A stretch of 64,000 bases of DNA from Vitreoscilla filiformis (GTDB lineage Bacteria > Pseudomonadota > Gammaproteobacteria > Burkholderiales > Burkholderiaceae_C). Positions 17,704 to 24,729 of the stretch are shown here, piece after piece. Position 1 is the first letter of the stretch, and each line of letters begins with the position of its first letter. The position numbers and the translations under genes were made by a program. The stretch covers positions 2,108,001 to 2,172,000 of the forward strand of contig NZ_CP022423.1 of assembly GCF_002222655.1 (NCBI RefSeq), read 5' to 3'. Below the pieces are notes generated by a model. The model searched no databases and was not told the DNA's origin. It worked only from the letters and a program-made list of their open reading frames with translations.

Positions 17704-17786
17704 GGCCTAACGTAAAGTTTACTTGCGGCGCCAAAAGTGCGCGCCGGAGGCGCGAACTTTGGGTGACATCAGGTGCAACGGCCCGT
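17704..17786 (-). repeat. attC-like site 2 (right core GCCTAAC), split by intron 2
   Basis: The plus strand begins GGCCTAACGTAAAG, then GTTTACTTGCGGCGCC. After a central hairpin comes GGGTGACATCAGGTGCAACGGCCCGT, which abuts intron 2. The arms GTTTACTTG and CAGGTGCAAC pair with one extra base on the right side, the asymmetry typical of attC. Read on the minus strand, the core is GTTAGGCC. This matches the complement of GGCCTAA at the far end of the ParA cassette (16304-16310), as required for one cassette. Confidence 0.8.
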
Positions 17787-18401
17787 GTGCGCCCAGCATG
17801 GGCGTGAGCTTATGGGGTGGAAGTCCCCTGTGGGAGTACCGGCCTGGGCGCGAAGAGCGAGCAGGACAACCACGAGTCGAGGGCAAGGGCGTCGCTGCGA
17901 GGCGACGAACAGAAACCACATAGAGGAGGCCTAGGACGCCAGACGAGCCGGCACTGGATGGCGAAGTCTGATGGTACAGCGTCTAGGGTAGATGTGGCGT
18001 TTGTGCACCGACAGTTCACGTTCTCACCTGGGGAGATCTGCACCACGGGCGGTGGGCAAGGAGTGAGCAAATTCCCGGATGGGATGACACCGGGTCACCA
18101 ACGTCCAAGTGCTGCGAGGGCTGCCCCTTGCTTGTCGAAGAAAAAGGCAGCGGCTCACAACGTGCTCACAGCGTGGCGGGTGGAGACATCTGACGTGATG
18201 GTGCAGAAGTCAGCAGAGGCCATAGTAGTGAACCGTAGCCCCACAAGGGTGAAGGGCATGAAGGGCCGAACACATGAAAGGAGAGACTCGTGAAAGCTCG
18301 TTGCTTGGTGGTGATGCCCGATCGGGCGAATCAAGCGCGGCGCCACTAGGGAAATTCGATATCCAGCAGGGTGATCCCTCTTTAGCTCCCAGCTCCCCGG
18401 T
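17787..18401 (+). mobile_element. Group II intron remnant 2 (about 615 bp)
   Basis: It begins GTGCGCCCAGCATGGGCGTGAGC and runs through domains I-III and the first codons of the reverse transcriptase before it breaks down near 18300. The expected domain V/VI 3' end is missing. Instead 18376-18399 contains the reverse complement of domain VI (TCTTTAGCTCCCAGCTCCC), showing an inversion or a second inverted fragment. It ends at the TATGCC core of the next cassette boundary (18402-18407). Confidence 0.75.
18198..18293 (+). pseudogene. Start of group II intron reverse transcriptase, truncated
   Basis: The 31 codons MVQKSAEAIVVNRSPTRVKG and onward resemble the N-terminal leader of bacterial group II intron reverse transcriptases (compare MEQKS at 60423 in intron 6). 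No RT palm motif such as YADD follows, so the protein is lost in this copy. Confidence 0.6.
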
Positions 18402-18408
18402 TATGCCA
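18400..18408 (-). repeat. Cassette boundary core of the toxin-antitoxin cassette
   Basis: The plus strand GGTTATGCC is the exact complement partner of GGCATAAC at 19130-19137. This is the expected relation between the two ends of one integron cassette, and it defines the toxin-antitoxin cassette as about 18401-19137. Confidence 0.7.
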
Positions 18409-18412
18409 TATT

Positions 18413-18766
18413 TTATGATGACTCATCTTTCGTGATTTTTGCAAGTGTTGCGGCTTTTTCAGTCATTCGTGTCACGGCAGATTTGTAAACGATACTATCT
18501 TCTCGTTTGTCTACCGACATTACCATGACGATCAATTTATCGTCTTCAACTGCATAAACAAGTCGAACTCCTTGTTTGTTGAGCTTTATCTTGTAGCAAC
18601 CTTTCAACTCTCCGTGTAACTCGCCAACGGGAGTGTGTGGATTATCGAGCCTTTTTGCGAGTAGTTTTTTTATGTTTTCTTTAACTGAACCATCAAGCGC
18701 TTTCCACTCCGTTAGTGCTTGTGGTAAAAAGAAAAGTTTATATGTGTGCTTTTTAGAGGTCGTCAA
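18413..18766 (-). CDS. RelE/StbE-family toxin in an attC cassette
   Basis: A 117-residue toxin of the RelE/ParE superfamily. It has the core patterns LFFLPQALTEWKALDGSVKENIKKLLAKRL and HGELKGCYKIKLNKQGVRLVYAVEDD, ending in IVMVMSVDKRE. RelE-type toxins are ribosome-dependent mRNA nucleases, blocked by the antitoxin encoded just upstream. The start overlaps the antitoxin gene by 14 bases. It is close to the StbE/RelE toxins common in Vibrio and other integron arrays, where they help stabilise cassettes. Local composition is AT-rich relative to the chromosome. Confidence 0.88.
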   Translation of the reverse strand: MTTSKKHTYKLFFLPQALTEWKALDGSVKENIKKLLAKRLDNPHTPVGELHGELKGCYKIKLNKQGVRLVYAVEDDKLIVMVMSVDKREDSIVYKSAVTRMTEKAATLAKITKDESS

Positions 18767-19007
18767 GATTAACCTCTATAGCGCTCGATTTATCTGCAAG
18801 TCGCGCTAGTACTTTTTTATATAAATCTTGATCGGAAATTTCTTCCATGATTGCCTCGAAAAGCTCTGGTTTAATCATGTAAAAAGCAGCTTTATTGTGA
18901 TTTAAAACTGCTACCGGTCGGTTATTGGCTTCTCGCAGAATTGCTGCCGGGTTCTTTTTGAACTCAGACATGCTGACCGCTACGTCTGCTAGGATTAGTT
19001 GCATCAT
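18753..19007 (-). CDS. StbD/Phd-YefM-type antitoxin
   Basis: An 84-residue antitoxin. The N-terminal Phd/YefM DNA-binding fold is seen in ADVAVSMSEFKKNPAAILREANNRPVAVLNHN. The acidic C-terminus (SSAIEVNLDDL) would wrap the toxin. It normally represses its own promoter. ATG 19007 lies after TTAGGAG, a good ribosome site. It precedes the toxin gene with a 14-base overlap, the standard order. Confidence 0.9.
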   Translation of the reverse strand: MMQLILADVAVSMSEFKKNPAAILREANNRPVAVLNHNKAAFYMIKPELFEAIMEEISDQDLYKKVLARLADKSSAIEVNLDDL

Positions 19008-19129
19008 TTAACTCCTAAATTGGTGTCAAATATAGCTCTAAATTTAGAGCTTGTCAATCCATGTTGTGTATGCAATGAATTTAAAGCACCTGAATTATTT
19101 GATAATTTCCGGTGAACGAAGAATTAAAT

Positions 19130-19210
19130 GGCATAACGTAAAGGTAAACTGCGGCACGCAAACCCACAGCGAAGCGCCGGGTTTGCGTGACGTCAGTTTG
19201 ACCGGCCCGT
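19130..19210 (-). repeat. attC-like site 3, split by intron 3
   Basis: It begins GGCATAACGTAAAGGTAAACTGCGGCACGCAAACCC and ends GGGTTTGCGTGACGTCAGTTTGACCGGCCCGT. Outer arms GGTAAACTG and CAGTTTGACC pair with one unpaired base on the right; inner arms CACGCAAACCC and GGGTTTGCGTG pair perfectly. Core, arm lengths and shared TGCGG/GTGACGTCAG blocks match sites 2 and 5. Confidence 0.85.
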
Positions 19211-19495
19211 GTGCGCCCAGCATGGGCGTGAGCTTATGGGGTGGAATTCCCCTGTGGGAGTACCGGCCTGGACGCGAAGAGCGAGCAAGACAACCACGAG
19301 TCGAGGGCAAGGGCGTCGCTGCGAGGCGGGGTCTGGAGGAAGCCCCGTAGACAAGAGGTGCGAGGCGATGAATAGAAACCACACAAAGGAAGCCTAGGAC
19401 GCGAAACGAGCCGGCACGAAATGGCGAATTTTGATGGTGCAGCGTCTAGGGTAGACGCGGCGCTTGTGCATCGACAGTTCACGTTCTTACCTGGT
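19211..19495 (+). mobile_element. Group II intron remnant 3, 5' part only
   Basis: It starts GTGCGCCCAGCATGGGCG and stays close to intron 6 until TTCTTACCTGG near 19495, where similarity stops abruptly. The 3' half, including reverse transcriptase and domains V-VI, is absent, so this copy cannot splice. About 65 bases of unassigned AT-rich sequence separate it from the next gene. Confidence 0.8.
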
Positions 19496-19559
19496 GTATT
19501 AAATGGTTTTTTAACGATCGTTTGTAGAAATTGAATAGCATAACTTCGCGTTTACTCGC

Positions 19560-20367
19560 TCAAGCGACGTCGCGCTGAAGGTCTGCGGGGCGCTCTGGTG
19601 AGAGTTCAGCGGGCAGATGCAAAACCTCAACGGCAGAGAACAGGGCATGCAGCATCCGGCTGTACTGCCCGATCACCAGCAAGAACGAGAGCAGCCACAA
19701 AACGCCGTTGGCAACCACCAGCAGACCCATGCTGCTACCCTGAACCCCCAAGGTTCCTTCGATCAAAGACAGGGTCATCACCAAGCCAATCAGGCCAACG
19801 GCGCCACCCAGCGCCCGCCCGGTTCGCCACAAATTCAACCGATCCTTGAGTTCTTCGAGCAGACCGGATTCGGCCCGTTCGAGACAGAAGGCGGTGATTT
19901 TGGCCATGATCGAGGTGTAGTAATACTTGGTGGTCACCCATTGCTGATAACGGGTCGAAAAAATCGAGCCTTGTGCCAAGGAGGCTAAATGCGCTTGGGT
20001 CTGCTGGGACGAGCTTTTAACAATGAATTGATAAACGGTTTGGTAATTGTTTCGGGTGATGTACTGCTTAAAAATATAAATTTCAACGGGGGAAAAAAAT
20101 AGAAGGGCTGATGGCATCGATCAGCAGCCCCGTTGAAAAAATAATGATCACCCCGATGGCGGAAACCGAGTTCGAGGATAAATCGGTCAAGAACTCGAAC
20201 TGGGCGCCACTCAGCGAAGACTTGAGACTTTCAAAAGACTTTAAAGCATCTGCAATGAAATGCTGGGAGCCCATCGAAGAAAGGCTGAAAAAGACGATGA
20301 GCAGCATGCCTGCCCAAAAAAGTCCACCGATGATGGCATATTCCGCGTAGCGCTCCCAGATTTTCAT
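19560..20367 (-). pseudogene. Four-span membrane protein gene with a frameshift
   Basis: Two overlapping frames together give one protein of about 268 residues. Frame one (20367-20083) begins MKIWERYAEYAIIGGLFWAG and ends in GLLIDAISPSIFF. Frame two continues VEIYIFKQYITRNNYQTVYQ through two more membrane segments to 19560. The frames join if one base is removed from the T7C5 run (plus strand 20088-20099). The order WERYAEYAIIGGLFW with GLLIDAI and a downstream EIYIFKQ helix is a pattern I associate with unnamed membrane proteins of Proteobacteria. It is either a natural 1-base insertion or a sequencing error. Confidence 0.6.
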
Positions 20368-20720
20368 GATGGGGTGGGGGTCGTGGTGGGTTCAGGTGAA
20401 GATTTGAGTGCAGGGTCGGTGGGGGTCGAAGGGCGGAAAATCAAAGCCAATCCACTGCCGATGACACACCCTGCGGCACTGCCCACACCCGGGAAAACAA
20501 ACGTGCCAACGGTGGCGCCCGCCAAACAACTGGCCGTCAAGCGGGCCGTGAGGCTGTTTTCTGTGGGGGCGGATGGAGGGGCTTTGGCGCCGTCGTCGGG
20601 GAGTGGGCTTTCTTGGGCGTGGCTCAGCGGTGCAACGCTTAAAACCAAACCCAGCAGGCCCGTTTGGAGGCCCATCCGCAGGCGTGGATAAATAATTTCT
20701 TTTTCCATGGCTAAACCCAT
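20364..20720 (-). CDS. Secreted or membrane-anchored small hypothetical protein
   Basis: A 118-residue protein from ATG 20720 (or 114 from ATG 20708). It has a signal-like segment (MGLQTGLLGLVLSVAPLSHA) with likely cleavage at SHA/QE, then a hydrophobic Gly/Ala-rich segment (LAGATVGTFVFPGVGSAAGCVIGSG) like a glycine-zipper membrane stretch, and a Pro/Thr-rich tail. The end overlaps the next gene by 4 bases, and its start overlaps the DUF2788-like gene stop. Function unknown. Confidence 0.5.
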   Translation of the reverse strand: MGLAMEKEIIYPRLRMGLQTGLLGLVLSVAPLSHAQESPLPDDGAKAPPSAPTENSLTARLTASCLAGATVGTFVFPGVGSAAGCVIGSGLALIFRPSTPTDPALKSSPEPTTTPTPS

Positions 20721-20938
20721 CATTCCACAATGCCGGACATGAACATCTTGATGATGCCCTTGGCCGCAAAACCCAGCAGCCCCACCCCCAGCCCCAGGAA
20801 CAGAACAAACGTCCCAAATTTCCCGGCCTTCGATTCTCTGGCCAACTGGATGATGATGAATACCATGTACAGCATGAAGGCGGTGACACCGACCGTCATG
20901 CCAAACCAAGCGACTTGTTCTTCTGTGATTCCATTCAT
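20720..20938 (-). CDS. DUF2788-like two-span membrane protein
   Basis: A 72-residue protein with two spans: VGVTAFMLYMVFIIIQLA, then KAGKFGTFVLFLGLGVGLLGFAAKGII. The central SKAGKFGTFVLFLGLG resembles the small DUF2788 family of beta- and gammaproteobacteria. ATG 20938 lies one base from the preceding stop. Function of the family is unknown. Confidence 0.65.
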   Translation of the reverse strand: MNGITEEQVAWFGMTVGVTAFMLYMVFIIIQLARESKAGKFGTFVLFLGLGVGLLGFAAKGIIKMFMSGIVE

Positions 20939-21113
20939 TCAGTTTCGCTCCGCCGGCCCGCTGGCGGCGACGGTGTCTTGGTAAGCATGCCAACTGGCAT
21001 GTGCGATCCAAGGCACGGTCAACACCAATCCAAGCAGCATGAGGGCCATTCCCAATAACGTCAGGCCCATGATCAAAACGGCCCACAAGGCCATCGGCAC
21101 AGGATGTTCCATC
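20939..21113 (-). pseudogene. C-terminal fragment of a DUF2189-like membrane protein
   Basis: The last 57 residues starting at MEHPVPMALWAVLIMGLTLL and ending in WIAHASWHAYQDTVAAS resemble the C-terminus of DUF2189 membrane proteins, which end in a HATWHAY-type motif. The usual N-terminal 200 residues are absent. A different frame upstream (from ATG 21241, MSHRLTEHALQESRLFGMRR) stops at the junction, suggesting two unrelated pieces joined by deletion. A short intact protein from ATG 21113 or 21106 cannot be excluded. Confidence 0.5.
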
Positions 21114-21263
21114 ACCACGTGCCAACTGGTGCCAGCACCCAACCGGTTCCGGCCAGTGGGAAGAAACCGCCGAACACCACCAGCCGGCGCATGCCGAAAA
21201 GGCGTGATTCCTGGAGGGCATGTTCGGTCAAGCGGTGGGACATGATGCGCAATCCTGGCTGTT

Positions 21264-23906
21264 TCAAGTGGGGGACATGAGCACGTCCAGCAGCTCGGTT
21301 TCGACTTGCAACTGCGTGCGGGATTGTTGCAGGGCCGGGCCACTGATCAGGAACATGTCTTCGACACGTTCTCCCAAGGTGGAGATTTTGGCCAACTGCA
21401 CGTCGATGTGATGGGCCGCCAAAATGCGTGCGATGGCGTACAGCAGCCCGGAGCGATCACTGGCGCTGATCGACAGCAGCCAGCGTTGCGCTTTCTCATC
21501 GGGCCGCAGCGACACCCGAGGCTTGACCGGGAACGACCGCACACGCCGCGACACCCGCCCCCGGCTCGGCGCCGGCAGCGGCCCCGTGCTGGACAGCGCT
21601 TGTGCCGCTTGAGTTTCAACGAGCGAGATCATGTCGCGGTAGGCACAAGCGCTGGGATCGTCGGTCGCGGCGGGGTTCACCACCTGGAACGTGTCCAGCG
21701 CGAAGTGGGCGCGGGTGGTGTGGATTTTGGCGTCTTGAATCGAAAACCCAGCGCTGTCGAAGTAGCCGCAGATGCGCGTGAACACATCTGGCCGATCAGG
21801 GGCGAACACCAGCACTTGCAGGCCCTCTCCCAGCGGCGACGGGCGCGCCCGCACCACGGGCACCGTGGTGTTCAGGTGGCGCCACAGCGCACGGGCGTGC
21901 CAAGCAATCTCGGTGGCATCGTGGCGAGCAAAGTAGCTGACGGCCAGCGTCTTCCACAAAGGTTCCTCGGTGCCGGGCAGGGCACTGTGCAGCGCCAGAA
22001 TTTGCCGGGCCTCGGCTTTACGGGCTTCGATTTCGGCGTCTGCGCTGGGCACGGCCCCCCCGAGGGCGCGCAGCGTCAGGCGGAACAAGTCTTCAAGCAG
22101 CTTGCCCTTCCACGCATTCCAGACCTTGGGGCTGGTGCCACGGATGTCCGCCACTGTCAGCAAGTACAAGGCGGTCAGGTGGCGTGCGTGGCCCATTTCT
22201 CGTGCGAAATGGGCGATCACTTCAGGATCGGAGAGGTCTTCCTTCTGCGCCACCCGGCTCATGGTCAGATGGTGGCGCACCACAAACTCCACCAGGGTGG
22301 CGTCTTCACGGTTCAGGCCGTGGTCGCGGGCGAAGCGGCGCACTTCCTCGGCACCCAGCAGGGAGTGGTCGCCGCCGCGCCCCTTGGCCACATCGTGGAA
22401 CAGCGCGGCGATGTAGAGCAGCCAGGGTTTGTCCCACTGCGAGGCCAGTTGCGAACAGAACGGATATTCGTGCGCGTGCTCGGGGATGAAAAACCGGCGC
22501 ACGTTGCGCAGCACCATCAAGATGTGCTGATCCACGGTGTAAACGTGGAACAAGTCGTGCTGCATGCGCCCAACGATGCCCCGGAACACCCACAAGTAGC
22601 GCCCAAGCACCGAGGTTTGGTTCATCAACCGGAAGGCGTGCGTTTGACCATCGTGCTGTTGCAGGATGCGCATGAACAACTGCCGGTTGACGGGGTCGCG
22701 GCGAAACCCCGCGTCCATCACCTTGCGGGCGTTGTACAGCGCCCGCAAGGTGCGGGCCGAAAGCCCTTTGGTGCCGGGCGTCTGCTGGTAGACGAGGAAG
22801 GTTTCGAGGATGGCGTGCGGCGTCGTCTGGTACAGGTCATCGCGGCTGACCTCGATCATGCCGCCCCGGTCAAAGAAACGCTCATTGATCGGGCGCATGG
22901 GCGCGCTTTCCGAACCGTTGATGCGCTCTTCCAAGTTGAGCATCAAAATCTGATTGAGCTGCGTCACCGCCTTGGCCGCCCAGTAGTAGCGGTGCATCAG
23001 CACTTCGGAGGCCCGTTCGGTGCGGCTGGCTTGGTAGCCAAAACTCTCCGCGACGGCGGTTTGCAAATCGAACACCAGCCGATCTTCGCGGCGCCGGGCC
23101 ACCAAGTGCAAACGGCAGCGAATCAGGCGCAGCGTGCCTTCATGCTTTTGCAACTGCTTGACTTCAAAGGGGGTGATCAGCCCTTTGCTGCACAGCTCCC
23201 CCCATGTGCGCCCTTGGCGGGCTGCACGGGCCACCCACATCACCACTTGCAAATCACGCAGGCCACCGGGGCTTTCTTTGCAGTTGGGTTCGAGTGAGTA
23301 AGGCGTGTCTTCGTATTTGATGTGGCGCTGGCGCATCTCCAAGGTTTTGGCTTGAAGAAAAGCGCTGGCGTCCATGGCCTCGTTGCGCGCTTGGCGAAAC
23401 TGGTTGTAGAGCTTGCGTGCGCCACACAGCAGGCGAGACTCCAGCAAAGCGGTTTGCACCGTCACGTCGTTGCGTGCTTCGGTCACGCATTCTTCGACGG
23501 TTCGCACCGAGGAGCCGATTTCCAGGCCGATGTCCCAACAGGCAGTGATGAAATCCGAGATGGCCGATTGGGTGACGGTGCGATCCACTTCGTCGCCGGG
23601 CAGCAGCAGCAGCACATCGACGTCCGAATAGGGGTACAGCTCGCCCCGTCCGTAGCCCCCAACGGCCACCAGGGCGGCGCCTACCGGCAGGTTGAACTGG
23701 TGCCAGAGCTGCGCCAAGATGGCATCGACGTGCCGTGCCAAACCGCGCATCAACCGGGCGGCACTGGTGGTGGTGGGGCGAGCTTCGGCGAAATGATCGA
23801 GCAAGCGCTGCTTGCCCTCGCGGAAACGGGCCCTCAGCTCGGCGATGGACACCACCTGGGAGGACGGGGCCGGCGCGGGAATGAGAAGGTCGAGGGGGTC
23901 GCTCAT
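21264..23906 (-). CDS. glnD: Bifunctional PII uridylyltransferase / uridylyl-removing enzyme
   Basis: An 880-residue nitrogen sensor that uridylylates PII under nitrogen limitation and reverses this when glutamine is high. Nucleotidyltransferase motif: VAVGGYGRGELYPYSDVDVLLLL with the catalytic Gly-Asp pattern. HD domain for de-uridylylation: YIAALFHDVAKGRGGDHS. Two ACT domains follow at the end, starting VFAPDRPDVFTRICGYF and SISASDRSGLLYAIARIL. ATG 23906 (MSDPLD) avoids overlap with map; ATG 23924 is possible. It lies directly after map. Confidence 0.95.
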   Translation of the reverse strand: MSDPLDLLIPAPAPSSQVVSIAELRARFREGKQRLLDHFAEARPTTTSAARLMRGLARHVDAILAQLWHQFNLPVGAALVAVGGYGRGELYPYSDVDVLLLLPGDEVDRTVTQSAISDFITACWDIGLEIGSSVRTVEECVTEARNDVTVQTALLESRLLCGARKLYNQFRQARNEAMDASAFLQAKTLEMRQRHIKYEDTPYSLEPNCKESPGGLRDLQVVMWVARAARQGRTWGELCSKGLITPFEVKQLQKHEGTLRLIRCRLHLVARRREDRLVFDLQTAVAESFGYQASRTERASEVLMHRYYWAAKAVTQLNQILMLNLEERINGSESAPMRPINERFFDRGGMIEVSRDDLYQTTPHAILETFLVYQQTPGTKGLSARTLRALYNARKVMDAGFRRDPVNRQLFMRILQQHDGQTHAFRLMNQTSVLGRYLWVFRGIVGRMQHDLFHVYTVDQHILMVLRNVRRFFIPEHAHEYPFCSQLASQWDKPWLLYIAALFHDVAKGRGGDHSLLGAEEVRRFARDHGLNREDATLVEFVVRHHLTMSRVAQKEDLSDPEVIAHFAREMGHARHLTALYLLTVADIRGTSPKVWNAWKGKLLEDLFRLTLRALGGAVPSADAEIEARKAEARQILALHSALPGTEEPLWKTLAVSYFARHDATEIAWHARALWRHLNTTVPVVRARPSPLGEGLQVLVFAPDRPDVFTRICGYFDSAGFSIQDAKIHTTRAHFALDTFQVVNPAATDDPSACAYRDMISLVETQAAQALSSTGPLPAPSRGRVSRRVRSFPVKPRVSLRPDEKAQRWLLSISASDRSGLLYAIARILAAHHIDVQLAKISTLGERVEDMFLISGPALQQSRTQLQVETELLDVLMSPT

Positions 23907-23916
23907 CGCCGCGCAC

Positions 23917-24720
23917 TCAGGCATGAACGAAGTCCGGCGGCGGCGGTGTGCCAGCGGACACCGTCAGCACCTCATAGCCCGTTTCGGTGACGACGATGGT
24001 GTGTTCCCATTGGGCCGACAGCGAACGATCCTTGGTGACGATGGCCCACCCATCGTTCGATTCTTTGATGTCGCGCCGCCCGGCGTTGATCATCGGCTCG
24101 ATGGTGAACACCATGCCGGGCACCAACAGCTCGCCGGTACCGGGGCGGCCATAGTGCAGCACCTGGGGATCTTCGTGGAACTTCTGGCCGATGCCATGGC
24201 CACAAAACTCCCGCACCACCGAGTAACCTGCTGATTCCGCAAACGTCTGAATAACATGGCCAATGTCGCCCAGGCGCGCCCCGGGCCGCACCTTCATGAT
24301 GCCCTTCCACATGGCTTCGTAGGTGACTTGGCACAGCCGCTTGGCCGCGATGGAACCCTTGCCGACGATGAACATGCGGCTAGAGTCCCCGTGCCAACCG
24401 TCTTTGATGACGGTGACATCCAAGTTGACAATGTCCCCGTCCTTGAGGGGGCGATCGTTCGGGATGCCGTGGCAGACTTGGTGGTTGACCGAAGCGCAAA
24501 TCGACTTCGGATAAGGTTTGTAGCCGCTGGGGGCGTAGTTGAGCGGGGCGGGGATCGCTTTTTGCTGATGCACGATGTGATCGTGTGCCAGTCGATCCAG
24601 TTCGTCGGTGGTGATGCCGGGTTTGACATGCTCGGCCAGCATGTCCAGCACTTCGGAAGTCAGCCGCCCGGCCACACGCATGGCCTCGATATTGGCCGAA
24701 CTTTTGAGGGTGATCGTCAT
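23917..24720 (-). CDS. map: Methionine aminopeptidase, type I
   Basis: A 267-residue enzyme that removes the initiator methionine from nascent proteins. The pita-bread metallopeptidase ligands are visible: DIVNLDVTVIKDGWHGDSSRM (two Asp), GHGIGQKFHEDPQ (His), VFTIEPMIN (Glu) and SAQWEHTIVVTETG (Glu). Map-glnD is a common gene order in Betaproteobacteria. The start ATG 24720 is the family-consistent one. Confidence 0.96.
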   Translation of the reverse strand: MTITLKSSANIEAMRVAGRLTSEVLDMLAEHVKPGITTDELDRLAHDHIVHQQKAIPAPLNYAPSGYKPYPKSICASVNHQVCHGIPNDRPLKDGDIVNLDVTVIKDGWHGDSSRMFIVGKGSIAAKRLCQVTYEAMWKGIMKVRPGARLGDIGHVIQTFAESAGYSVVREFCGHGIGQKFHEDPQVLHYGRPGTGELLVPGMVFTIEPMINAGRRDIKESNDGWAIVTKDRSLSAQWEHTIVVTETGYEVLTVSAGTPPPPDFVHA

Positions 24721-24729
24721 GGGTGTGAA

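Noticed and set aside
18001..18060. Coding frame 17817-18293 across intron 2
   Set aside because: Most of it reads through structured intron domains; only the last 31 codons resemble a reverse transcriptase start.
16071..19495. CRISPR array from repeated motifs
   Set aside because: The repeats are few, spaced by genes, palindromic with variable centres, and lie beside intron ends; no short regular spacers are present.
21306..23297. 663-residue plus-strand frame opposite glnD
   Set aside because: Shadow frame; glnD motifs on the minus strand are unmistakable.
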